From: Citrus sinensis
Lineage: Eukaryota; Streptophyta; Magnoliopsida; Sapindales; Rutaceae
DNA: 64,000 nt
NCBI RefSeq assembly: GCF_022201045.2
Contig: NC_068562.1
Span: 2,356,001-2,420,000 of the forward strand
Direction of reading: 5' to 3'
In this document: positions 1 through 17,283 of the stretch, in pieces
How the letters are laid out: the number at the start of each line of letters is the position of its first letter
Position numbering within the stretch: the first letter of the stretch is position 1
The notes under the pieces: generated by a model
Told to the model about the DNA's origin: nothing
The model's input: the letters and a program-made list of their open reading frames with translations, nothing else
The model's database searches: none
Program-made: the position numbers and the translations under genes

Positions 1-1483
1 ATCAATTCGCTTCCACTATCCCATTCCGTCACCCAATTTGACAAATTCATCTAAACATATTGCTCAAATGGAAAAGGGCCAGGATTCGAAGCACTGGTTA
101 GAGCTCCAATATTATTGTTGGGCCTTCCATTTAAAATTAAGTATTATGTTAAGAATTAGATAAGCCTTCTCCAACATTTTAAGTTTTTCTGGAGGCATAT
201 GTGAAACCCATACCTCAATATAGTGTAGAAAATGGGATTGCCTACACCAAGCAGTTTCAGTGAATAAACTAGACCACTTAATCACCAACGTTTCAGTAAA
301 CTATTTTTCATAACTGGCAACTACTAACAAGCAGAGAACTGATAAGCCTGCAGCCAAGACAGATTGGTGATAGAGTTTGAAAGGATGGGACAGGGGCATA
401 GGCCCATTGCATTACTTTTTTACAGGCCAACACAGGAAGTAGGCAATTATCCAATTTCTTTGACTTACAGCTGGAGGGGATGCAAATAAAGGAATCTTTT
501 CCCTAAAATTGTGAAATTTGTGTCCTATACCCGCTACAATTGTTGCACCATTGTTAACTGCCTGTGAAGATATACACTCACCTCAACCTAATCTTAATCC
601 TCATGGAAAAAGTGTATGGATTATCTGAGTCGAAAATTCCTTGAATCTGTACCTGAGCTGGGCAAAGTCAGCTCAATTCTTTTGGAATTTAAGTGCTTCC
701 AATATGCTAGAATATATTAGGATACCAGTTAAGAATCTAGCTCAACTCCATTGAAATGTAAGTCAGTCCATAAGTGACCCACGTTACCAACGAAAGTAAT
801 TGAATGGAGGAGACATGCAACTTCTTAGATTTAACATGGCAGCAAATGAGGTCAAATTCTTATAAGTAAACTAAGTGATAAAACACGAATCAGAGTTTAG
901 GAAAAAGAAAAAAAAAGGCTCAAATAAACTTATCTACGGACCTATTTCAAACTATTTGTGTTCTGTAGCATGGATCCTTCAAGCAGTGCAAATATCGTTT
1001 ACGATTCTCACTGCTAATCGCAATGTCATCTTTTTTCTACATACCATAAAAAAATGCAAATTAAGTCAAAAATCTGTTCAATGATTCACTATTGAGACGT
1101 ATAAGCTACATTAAATTCAATTTTGCTAATGCCAGAAAGCACGCATCCAAATCGCAATATTCGTGCCATTGCGACAGTAAATCCAGGCAGAAACAGACAG
1201 TTTCCAACTCTCAAAACCACAACACTTTGTAGCTATCACGAAATTTCAACCATTTGGCCTCCACACACAACTATGGAACAAGCTAATTTGACATCTCCAC
1301 ATCTACTCCACTTGTAACACTAACCATAACTAGTTCGTACTAGAGTTAGAAAAATGCTAATTGTTCCATTAACTGAAAAAAATGAATGAAAAATAAATTT
1401 AAAGCATAAAAAGAAAAATAAATAAATCAGTAGAATTTGCAAATTTAGCTCATTCAAAAAAACAAAAAGGTAAGAGAAATACC
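1..1483. other. Non-coding or unresolved left flank
   Basis: No exon could be supported here on either strand. The sequence is AT-rich. Only short open frames occur, and none resembles a protein I know. If the exon at 1484-1592 is real, its downstream exons should lie here or beyond the left edge, but I could not find one by reading. Confidence 0.5.
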
Positions 1484-1592
1484 GGGAAGAGAGAAATGGC
1501 TTAGGAGAGAAGACGGTGAGAGCAGGACACTTGTGTTGAGATCGGATCTGGAAGTCCCTCAGTTGCTCAACCAGTTTAGACCGAGTAATCAT
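1484..1592 (-). CDS. Possible first coding exon of an unidentified gene (partial)
   Basis: A minus-strand frame starting at the ATG at 1592 reads MITRSKLVEQLRDFQIRSQH and continues to a segment SPKPFLSS. It is followed by a plausible donor (CG|GTATTT) at about 1484. A GA-dinucleotide run (about 1626-1649) lies just upstream, as is common in plant 5' leaders. The opening resembles a small plant membrane protein family I have seen but cannot name. The expected following exon, with transmembrane segments, was not found. This could be a 5' exon of a gene that runs off the left edge, or a gene remnant. Confidence 0.35.
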
Positions 1593-1625
1593 CTCTTCTT
1601 CGACCTTCTTAAATTCAACAACACA

Positions 1626-1649
1626 GAGAGAGAGAGAGAGAGAGAGAGA
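1626..1649. repeat. GA/CT dinucleotide microsatellite
   Basis: About twelve uninterrupted AG units lie just 5' of the minus-strand ATG at 1592. Such runs are typical of plant 5' leaders and core promoters. Confidence 0.8.
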
Positions 1650-1749
1650 TACGCCAATTGCTATGCGAAAATACGAAACCAAATACTGAGATCGACTAAT
1701 TAGTGATCAGCTAAATGTTGATGGCTTCAATTTTAGTACGCTTGCTTTA

Positions 1750-2870
1750 ACTGTTTTTTCCTTCTTTTTTTTTTTTTTTTCTCCCCTCCGGAAACGTGCT
1801 TTCACTGATTATTCTGATGAATTTTCTTAGTTTTGCTGCGGAATAATGTAACCGCATTTTGATTTTGGGAAATATAATATAATTTTTTTAATATTTTTAA
1901 TAAATTCACTTTAGAGGCATGAAGTTTTTTTTTGGGGTGGTCAGTCAAACTCATTACTAATTTTACTATTTTACTATTTTACTATCATGTAAATTTAATA
2001 AATTTTCTACTAATAATGACAACAATGGTAAAAATTTCTCTATAACAATTTTCTGATAGTAATAATGGTAAACTTCGGTAGAAAAAAAAAATTATTATTA
2101 TTATGCCGTTTTATTCTAATAATTATTTATCTATTAATTTTAATATTTATACGTAAATATGCACAAGGGTAAATAAAATAAATTAAAGATAAGAGTATTT
2201 AAACCCGTAAAGTTGAAATTACTACTGAATAAAACTTGTCAAGAACCCTTATTGTCATGTTCTGCAATTATCTATAATAAGTATTATAAGGATTGTGGTT
2301 CCATTTTTATTTCTCAGAGTCCTTTTAGTAAAATATTAAAGAAATATTCGTATATGTTTGCCATAACTCAGGACACAAATTTGCAAAGCCATACTCAATT
2401 TTTTTTTCCCCGACAACACAGAGACATACCTGTTTGATATTAAAGAATAAAGATTGTGTTTTGTGTAATATGAGAGTTTGATATCCATTAATGTATTGAA
2501 AGCACCAAATTAAGATTTGATTTGAGCATTAACTTCATTATATTGTCCTTATAATACTAAGGATTGAATCAATTTAAAAAAAAAAAAAAGCAAATCTCCA
2601 CGTGATAATTGGGAGAAGGAGAATGTTTAAATTGTAAATTAAAATGAGTGGGAAAAATAATTTGAAATAAGTGTAGATTTGGGATTTACCCAAGTTTAGA
2701 ATATAATCTAAAACTTTAAATTTTAATAGTGAGTTAATGGAGTAATTGAGTTTAGAGAATTGTACGGTGGGTTAAATAAACCCAACTCCATAATAAAACA
2801 ATCAGAGGAAGCGAAATATTGCCAAACAAGCTCGTTAGTTTACTGGAGAAGAAAGAGAGAGAGAGGGAAC
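1750..2870. other. AT-rich spacer
   Basis: Homopolymer T and A runs and AT-rich sequence. I see no exon or element here. Confidence 0.6.
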
Positions 2871-2893
2871 CTTAATAAAGGTGGCAGGTTCGG

Positions 2894-4614
2894 ATGGACG
2901 GAGATCTAGAACGATTGATTCCCATTGCAGGAGTAGTTGATGATGAAGCCTCTCCATCCTCCATTCCACCCGTCGCTTCTTCTTCTGGGAAAGAGATTTT
3001 CATCAATCCCATGTGCATTCTTGAGTCTTGATCCTGATTCCTACTATCACTATACGTATAAGTGCACATGCACTTTTGCCCTTTTTGCACTTCAATTATT
3101 TCAAAACGCTCCTCAATTGATGCACTTATCCGAGGGTCTTCTTGTTGAATGATAGATGATTGTGATATAGAGAATTGCGAATAATAAACCGAGCCTGGTT
3201 AATTTGTTAATGTACGTTTTAAGGGGTTTTACATTTATATGTTTGTTTGTCCAGGCATTGTCCAAAGTTATTCGTGGCTGGGCCTGGAAAAAGTTTATGA
3301 CTGGCTGGTCAGTGTTTATTGCTTATTGCCTACATTTAGTTATATTCTATCCTCGGATTGTGTTTTTAACTTAAAAAAGAAAAAAAGTATATATGGTTTG
3401 CATTTCATCATATCCAAATGGGCAGCTGCCACGCCAAGACGAAGTAAGTCCTGCCCGAATCTAAAACCATGCTATATGTTCGTTTGCATACTAAATCAAT
3501 TGCTCCAGGCCTTTGTCCAGGAATAAATTAATTTGGCGTAATTATGCTGCTTACAAATATCTGCTGTCATTCTTTTACTTGCAAAGACATTAATAGCAGC
3601 AGGTTTACCTTGAAGGTTGATTTCAGCATTCTTTTTGCTGTGAATTAATTTGACCCTTCAGAAATCCCAATGCATGGCTTAGAAAATGAGCAAGTACAGG
3701 TTTCTTGATTTAATTTGGATTTCGATAAGAGGAGGTTCAGTGTGAATGGAAATGCATCTCCCTTGGCAATTTCACTCAGTACTTTTGTTGTAGCCTTAAG
3801 GAAAAAGTAGCAGAAATTAACCTGAGCTAACTGGATGCATAACCAAAAATAACTTATTTTTGTTATTTGCCACCACCTTGTACTCATCCATTATTGATCC
3901 TAACACGATCTGCATGTGAAAAATATATCTGTCAATATTTTAATGTGATTGTATAGTGACAATCTTTTGACATTGTTTGGTGGTGTCATTTTGTAGTGTC
4001 ATTTTATTGCCGATAGCCATCACATTCTATTTCACGTGGTGGTTTATTCATTTTGCGGATGGATTCTTCTCCCCAATATATGCTCATCTTGGAATCAATA
4101 TCTTAGGTTGGTATCCCTAGCTTACCTGAACTTTATTTTTCCCCATAATTAGTCGTTGCAAGTTTTATAACTAATTTGCAGGGCTCGGATTCATGACCTC
4201 CATCACTTTCATCTTCCTTGTTGGTATGTTTATGTCCTCATGGTTGGGAGCTTCTATTCTCAGCTTGGGAAAATGGCTAATCAAGAAAATGCCGTTGATT
4301 AGCTATATTTACTCAGCTTCGAAACAAATAAGTGCAGCAATATCACCAGCTATCTATAAATGATAATCGGATAACTTGGTTAATTTCAGAATTTACAATC
4401 AAGAGTGTTGAGTCCATTATCTACACCAGATCAGAAGACAAAAGCTTTCAAAGAAGTTGCCATCATAAGGCATCCACGAATTGGGGAATCTGCAATTGGT
4501 TTCATCACATCTACTCTTATTCTCCATGGAAGTTCTGGTCAAGAGGAGCTTTGCTGTGTCTTTGTGCCCACTAACCACCTTTATATAGGAGATATTATTA
4601 AATTCTTTTTTTAA
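2894..4614 (+). pseudogene. LCV: LIKE-COV (LCV/COV1 family) pseudogene
   Basis: This is a plus-strand relative of the plant COV1/LIKE-COV family, integral membrane proteins first linked to vascular patterning and later to Golgi and vacuolar trafficking. Readable blocks are: a leader frame from ATG 2894; 3255-3307 (ends KKFMTG); 3997-4106 (TFYFTWWFIHFADGFFSP); 4182-4349 (GLGFMTSITFIFLVGMFMSS, ending in ISAAISP); and 4430-4614 (AFKEVAIIRHPRIGE, then VPTNHLYIGDI). The middle joins keep phase. Three defects are visible. The leader exon has no donor in phase with 3255. The donor after 4349 is CT instead of GT. The protein stops a few residues after YIGDI in an A-rich tract, so the conserved C-terminal ~30 residues of the family are missing. 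It could still be transcribed. Confidence 0.8.
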
Positions 4615-5120
4615 AAAAAAAATCGTTGTCCGAATTGTAAATTTTATCTAGCGATTGACGTTATTGAGTATTGTTCGAATGAGAACAGAGATTATTTGCG
4701 GGTTCTATAGTGCATGAAATAAAAAACTATGAGAAATTGATGTGGTTTCTCCTGTAACTCCACGCTGATGCACGGAAAACATAGCTCTCACGGCAGGCAT
4801 TTGTGTAAAGTACGATATGATTTCATTTGGAGTTTGATGAGCCTATGTCATACCATCAATAAGAATCGGGAAATAAAGTTTTCAACGGACCACATGTAAA
4901 CAGATACTATACTTAAAAAAATTTCAACAAACGTGGCATTAATACAAACGGCTATGTGAAAGCTGAAAAGCGAGTGCTTCTTATAATTTTATCATCGTGC
5001 AACTTGTTTGGATATTTACTTTTTCCTATTTTAGAAAAACAATTTGTACACTAAATCAAACTTTATAAATGCGGCTTTGGAATCTAGTTGGAAGTTTTGG
5101 TTTACTGTTAATAGAAAGTA
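4615..5120. other. Spacer downstream of the LCV pseudogene
   Basis: No remnant of the missing LCV C-terminus and no other coding segment could be recognised. Confidence 0.5.
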
Positions 5121-5874
5121 AGGATGCCAATGGGCCTGAGCCGGCTCTAAAACGTAGACAAAGGGTTCAAGCTCTAAAAAAGCCCGACCAGTTGAATTTC
5201 GAATTAGGTCAGAGCACAGTTTGTCAGGCTTGACCAAAATTTTTAATTTTTTAATTTTTAAATAATTTAAATTTTAAAAAAAGAACACAACCTATGCAAA
5301 TTCAATTACAGATTTTTTTGAATATTAAAGAATAATGATTTGACCATCAGAGTAGTTTTTAGAGTAGTAATACTTGAATAAAGCTAATTAAAAAGTGATA
5401 TATTTAACTAATATAACAGTTAATTAATTTCTAAGAATATATCCATAATTTATATTGTAATTCTTTATTTTATTAATATATGGGAGATCCACTTGCTCAT
5501 CAATTTTGATTAGGATTTTATTATTGTTCGTATACTATTGGGTAAATATCCAAATTTTTTATTTTTTTTGAAAATATAAATCAACTAAATGTAAAACAAC
5601 TTATATGAATAATCTATAAATCTTGTACTTCAACTTTTTCATTGAGAACACACTTTATTATTTTGTGTTTTAATTATTTAAAGTCATTTTGCCACGATTT
5701 ATCATTATTAATAAAAAATAATTTTTTTTTTTTTAAGTGCTAGGGTCAATTTGATGAAGCCTTAACATTAAAGTTCGAACCCGACCCTTGACTTTTAAAT
5801 TTGGGTAAAGGCCCAAAAAGTTTGGACTGTTAAGATCACACCAACAGTCGGGTCGGATTTTTTTAACCATCCCC
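5121..5874. mobile_element. Candidate non-autonomous DNA transposon (hAT-like)
   Basis: The left boundary begins AGGATGCCAATGGGCC and continues with G/C-rich GGCCTGAGCCGG sequence. The right boundary, read in reverse complement, gives GGGGATGGTTAAA followed by GACCCG-rich sequence. This inverted arrangement of GGATG and GGGCC/CGGGTC-type ends around an AT-rich, ORF-less core is common in plant hAT-type non-autonomous elements. I could not find a clean 8-bp target duplication, so the boundaries are approximate. Confidence 0.35.
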
Positions 5875-5965
5875 AATGAAAACAAAGTTTTGAATCTCTA
5901 ATTAAAGTCCGTTGTCGTGCAGCGAGTAGGATGTCCGGCTTTCACCCAGGAGAACGGATAATATT

Positions 5966-6414
5966 TCTCGACAATACAAGCCCTTTACAACGTAAAAAAA
6001 GAGCATTTTCAATCATTTCTCCGCTCACAAAATTGCACGTAGCTCTTTGAACCTCAAGGACAAGACCCAAAGAATTTGAAATTCAAAAGGTGAAGAGGTT
6101 CCACTACGCCGAATCTGTGGACAATGCGAGCACCAAAATTTCATCCATAGCTGCCTAGTGTCCATGCATTTGGCAAATCTGGTTTTACGTTCAACAAATA
6201 TAGTGCAGGTATGAAACTTCTAATAAACATGTACAAAAGTGGACTGGCTATCTCCGGAAAATGCAGCCCTTTATAGTGTCCGCAGGAAAAGAGCATTTCA
6301 ATCATTTCTCTGCTCCCAAAAATTGCACATAGCTCTTCGATCGTTAGGGACAAGACCCAAACAGTTTGAAATTCAAAAGGTGAGAGACTCCACTGTGCCG
6401 AATCCACGGAAAGG
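5966..6414. repeat. Imperfect tandem duplication of the DDM1 3' end/downstream region
   Basis: A block at about 5966-6120 recurs at about 6258-6414. Both contain GAGCATTT..CAATCATTTCTC, then AATTGCAC..AGCTCTT, GGACAAGACCCAAA, and TTTGAAATTCAAAAGGTGA, in the same order and spacing. The right copy abuts the DDM1 stop codon (6419) and therefore lies in its 3' UTR. The left copy is the more distal duplicate, offset by roughly 290 bp and with many substitutions. Confidence 0.75.
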
Positions 6415-6418
6415 ATCC

Positions 6419-12963
<6,545 letters not shown>

Positions 12964-13092
12964 TTGGAAACCCTAAATGCCTCACAGAAATCAACCAATA
13001 CAACACTAAAATGAGCTTTTCTCGACACAGAACGCATCAAAACAAAGAAAGAAGAAAACAAAAAGAAACTATATTAACATAAACATTAAACC

Positions 13093-13100
13093 TAGGGTTT
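13093..13100 (-). promoter_or_regulatory. Telo-box-like motif upstream of DDM1
   Basis: On the minus strand the sequence reads AAACCCTA, about 130 bp upstream of the DDM1 start codon. Telo-boxes are recurrent in promoters and 5' leaders of plant genes expressed in dividing cells. The function here is inferred from position only. Confidence 0.45.
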
Positions 13101-13376
13101 TGATCACCGAACAGTGCAAAACTGCAAATAACACGTTTATAAAATTGTAAAATTGTGACCTGTATGAGCGAGAACCATACCTACTAAGAACTTTTAGTGA
13201 GTGACGACCGAAGACAAACGGAGGCCACCACAAGAGAGCAGAAAGGAGAACACGGAACGTCAGTGTAAATTAACACTGCTGAACATTTAGAACTTTTTAT
13301 TGTACAATTTTTCTTTTTTTCTTTTTTCTTTTTTTTTTGGTTTCCTGTAATCAAATTTGTCGTTTCCTATTAAAAG

Positions 13377-13390
13377 TTTGGGCGGGAAAA
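13377..13390. promoter_or_regulatory. E2F-type site upstream of DDM1
   Basis: The sequence TTTGGGCGGGAAAA fits the plant E2F/DP consensus (TTTSSCGS plus flanking A/T). It lies about 415 bp upstream of the DDM1 ATG, beyond the likely 5' leader. It would tie DDM1 expression to S phase (inference). Confidence 0.55.
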
Positions 13391-13399
13391 CGGGTGTTG

Positions 13400-14090
13400 A
13401 ATTCTTCTTGCCCGGAGACTTGAACTTAATCACTGCGTCGCCCTGTTGGTTGTTGACAGCTGGGCTGCTGGTGCTTTGAATTTTTTTTCTTACTTTTCCT
13501 TTCTTTAATTAAAAAATAATAAAAAAGGCTTGCAAAGTAGTAATATTAATTATGGGCTGTTAAGCGTGCGCGCATGTGTTCTCAGTTCTCGTGCTCTTTC
13601 AGTCGTTTTAGGTTGTGGTCTTCTGTTGGCAGATTACTTGAGGCTAAAATCCAGAAAAGGTAGACACTCGGCCGTGAACTCATGCCCTCACTCGGGTTAG
13701 GTACATCTTCTTCATGGCCATGGGGAGTAGATATTTGTTGTTAAAATTTAGATTGTGTCATAATAGATTAATTTAAGATAATCACAATAGATTACAGTAT
13801 ATATATCAACAACTTTTTTTATTGTAATATACATAGTAATGTTAATTGTAATGTACATATTAAAGCTAAAAAAAAATTAAAATATACGTACGATGGAGTA
13901 AATTTTTTATTTAAAATTGTGACACAGATAATTTATACATTGATCTTTTGTGATCTAACATTGCATTTAATATTGTTATTAATCATTTCTATCATCACCA
14001 AGAATGATGTATTTAAAAAGTTCATATTATAAATAACATGACGTATTATAAGTCATTCATTGATTAGTACTATGAAATATTTGTTACCCA
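13400..14090. other. Spacer upstream of DDM1
   Basis: No coding segment is recognisable. It becomes strongly AT-rich after about 13740. Confidence 0.5.
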
Positions 14091-14830
14091 AATTTTATTA
14101 TACTTGCAAACACATAAATTTATTGCAGTATAAATTTGTGGTAACGAGTGTCGATCCCACGAGGAGGTAAATTTAATTATTTGTAGGGTTAATTTTATAA
14201 GTGCATTGATTAGAAGTGTTTTCTTTATCTTGGTATGTAAAATAAAAGGTTGGGAATGAATTAAATATGAAACTATGCAAATGAGGTGCTTGAATCTCTA
14301 GATTTACACTCAACACTTCACAATGAGTTTAATATTAGTTTTTAGTTCTAATTAATTTATGAGGAGGTATTTCCATTTCTCATAATTCTCACTCTAGTAA
14401 ATATGGTATCAAGCGCTCATTTTACCAGAGGATAATGATCTTCTGCTAAATATGGTGTTAAGAATATGTTTTGCCTGACGATAAAAATTCTTATGTCGAC
14501 AACATGGCAAAACGGTCCACTAAATAGCTTAGATGCACTCTCAATCGACACTATATCAAGACAACCCATCAAATACTATAAGAGAGTTTTCTCTCTAATA
14601 GATATGATGTTAAGTGCTCATCATGCTAAACAGTAACAATCGTTTACTAGAGAGTCGGTATATTGTGCAAAATTTAGTTAAGATACATTGTCTGTCAACG
14701 ATAAGTTAAAACAAAGTGATAGAATAAAACAAAGAGATAAAATAAATTAACTTACCAAATTAAGCTCATGGATCATGTTGAGACTTTACCTTCAACCCAA
14801 GTTTGAAATTAAATTAGCCACTCATTTTTT
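14090..14830. other. Possible decayed retroelement-like non-coding segment
   Basis: It begins with a GAGTGTCGATCCCACGAGGA segment of a kind that recurs dispersed in plant genomes. Internally repeated phrases follow (variants of AAATATGGTATCAAGCGCTCAT near 14400, 14450 and 14600). I could not define terminal repeats, a primer-binding site or coding sequence, so the element class is not assigned. Confidence 0.3.
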
Positions 14831-14979
14831 AAATAAGGGCAAAATGAAAATTCTATTAAAATATATAGAAAATATAAGATGGAGAAAGAACTACATAAAA
14901 TTTAGCCATTGGAAGAAAATAACTCGGACGCTTAGGATTGCGCCATGTGGTAAACTTGGATTGGTTGGAACACATCATC

Positions 14980-15120
14980 AGTCAATGTCACATCAACATT
15001 TCAGTCCAATAATATACTATCACATCATCAGTCAATACTACATCAGCATTTCGATCCAAAAAGATCCTGCCACATCATCGTTTAACATCACATAATTAGT
15101 CAATGTCACATCATTGGTCA
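14980..15120. repeat. Short direct-repeat array, ~50-bp unit
   Basis: Three diverged copies of a unit that begins CACATCATCAGTCAAT and continues with ACATCA.CATTTC.RTCCAA. They start near 14966, 15020 and 15070. The last copy is the most diverged. Confidence 0.6.
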
Positions 15121-15145
15121 AATAAGATGATGTCATTTCATCATA

Positions 15146-15225
15146 CCGTATATGTAAATAATCCCATACATGTGAATAATATCGTATGTGTGAACAATAC
15201 CTTATATTTGAATAGTACCATATAC
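15146..15225. repeat. Minisatellite, ~18-bp unit
   Basis: About four degenerate copies of an 18-bp unit with consensus ACCRTATRTGTGAATAAT, ending in the unrelated sequence ATACCCCTTTATGGG. It lies directly after the ~50-bp repeat array. Confidence 0.65.
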
Positions 15226-15229
15226 CCCT

Positions 15230-17100
15230 TTATGGGTTTATACTCCTCCTAAAGTTTTCAGTTGTTCCGAGCTCAAAAATATCATATATTTTGCTGTCCA
15301 ACTTCTCATTAATTATAAAATAACCAAAATGCCCATGAAATACATAAAATATTTAAATTATAATACAACACACAATTAAAGTATAAGGGACTTAAATGCA
15401 TAAAAGTATAGATGTTACGAGAGTTAAAATACAAAATGATGATTTTACCCTTTATAAATATATAAATAATTATTTTATCTTTTATAAATATACATTCTCC
15501 AGCACTCAACAGTATTATTATCACTCGTTAATGCTAAACTTTAGATTTAAAAATAAGAGTTCAGAAAGATTTTGTTTTCTCGGAGAACGAGTTATGAGAG
15601 AGCTTAGTGTCCTCAAAATTGCCATTATTGAGAGTAAAAAGGTTAGAATCCTACAAAATAATAACCCATCAAGGATCGCTGGAGGTGTTACCAGCTTAAA
15701 CCCTCTGATGCTCAAGTCAAAGATCGAGAGTAGCACAATAAAAAATAAATAATAAAAGAGAGAAATGAGAGTAAGAGAAAAGGCATAGAGGATATTGTAC
15801 CCTCTCCTCAAATACGCCTATTTCTCTTGCATACCTTTAATTGTGTTGTATAATAAGAAAAATGATTAAAAGTATAATTGAGTTAGGAAACGTATCTCTT
15901 ATCTTGTAGGATTCAAGTTTAATGAGAATTAGGACTTTTATTATTTTATCCTATTTAGATTATGACATGTTATTTGACGTGGGTCCTTGAGCTAAAGTTT
16001 TGTAAAATATGGGTATAACATCATTAATGATATAAAAAATTAAATATCATTAAATACATGATCGTCATTGATTTGTGCAACATCATTTATGATACAAATT
16101 TTATATCTAGACTTTGTAATTATATCATTACTAATCGATTATTTTAATGCAATCAATTTTAAAATTTTTGTATCATGATTTTTGAACAAACTTAAGTCAA
16201 AGATCCATCCAAATAATACATATGAAATTTCTCTTTTGTTGCCTTCAAACTTTTTTTTTCAAGTACAAATTGTATGTTCTTTCTCAATATTAGGTAAAAG
16301 GTTTAAATAGTCCCACTAATTTTCTTTCAATACCAACTTTATTTTATTAAAATTATTATTAAATTATAACTTGTTATTTTGATTCATTAATTCTCAAAAA
16401 TCATAAAATCACCCTTGATTAATTATTTTCTCTCTCTGTTTTAACCATGGTCAATATCTAAACTAGTTTCGCTCTTTTTAAGTTTTTCTTTTTTATTCTT
16501 TCTTACTATATCAACTTCTCTTTCACTATAACTTTATCGGTTTTTATCTATTATTATTACTACTTATAGTTTGTGTTTATGAGATATGACCAAAAAAATT
16601 CTAATAGATTCAAAATGATATAAAAAATTTACTTTTTATTTTTACATGATGGTATAAACCCTTTCATTTTATTTAGATTACAATTGGGTTAAATTTGTTA
16701 ATTTTTGAATAATTTTGTTTTTTTAAAATACAATATTTATTTCATGTATATCATAAAATTTGATAAGAAAAAGAGATAAATAAAGAGAAAATAAAGTCAA
16801 ATTATATTTTTATAATTAAAATTTAGTTGGTTTAAATAACCATATTCTTAAGTAGATTTAGACATAGAGGTACCAAAACTCCGTTGAAAGGAGTTTGTGG
16901 GACTTGTAACCAATAATCAATGCATGAGAGGGTGTTATTTAGTATGTGGGTCTTTTGCGTTGAAATCCAACTTAATTAGCAAGTTTGATCCACGGGTTAA
17001 GAATGATTGAAAATCTTCATTCACGTCTTAAATTATTATTCCGAATAGTTTTCTTACATCACCCTTTCCTGAATAAGGGTAGTTTGAATTGGCACAATTT
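15230..17100. other. AT-rich spacer
   Basis: Long AT-rich intergenic DNA. Short frames near 15.4-15.8 kb have composition typical of random AT-rich reading frames. I see nothing supportable. Confidence 0.6.
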
Positions 17101-17283
17101 CCCTTCAAGAATATAAATAAAAACATGCTGAAGCTCTGCTTAAGAAGTTTCAGCAGACACTATTACAATCAATAATATGAATGTCTGCCAACATATACAT
17201 AACCCACAATTTTTCTTTACTTGAAAATAAATGAACAAACATCAGCTCTCTGCTCACCACTGCTGTACCAATGCACCTGAAAC

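Noticed and set aside
60-140. tRNA-like phrase CACTGGTTAGAGC suggesting a tRNA gene or SINE
   Set aside because: No matching box B or cloverleaf arms could be found.
15396-15811. Overlapping frames on both strands around 15.4-15.8 kb
   Set aside because: AT-driven composition, no family resemblance, and no splice structure.
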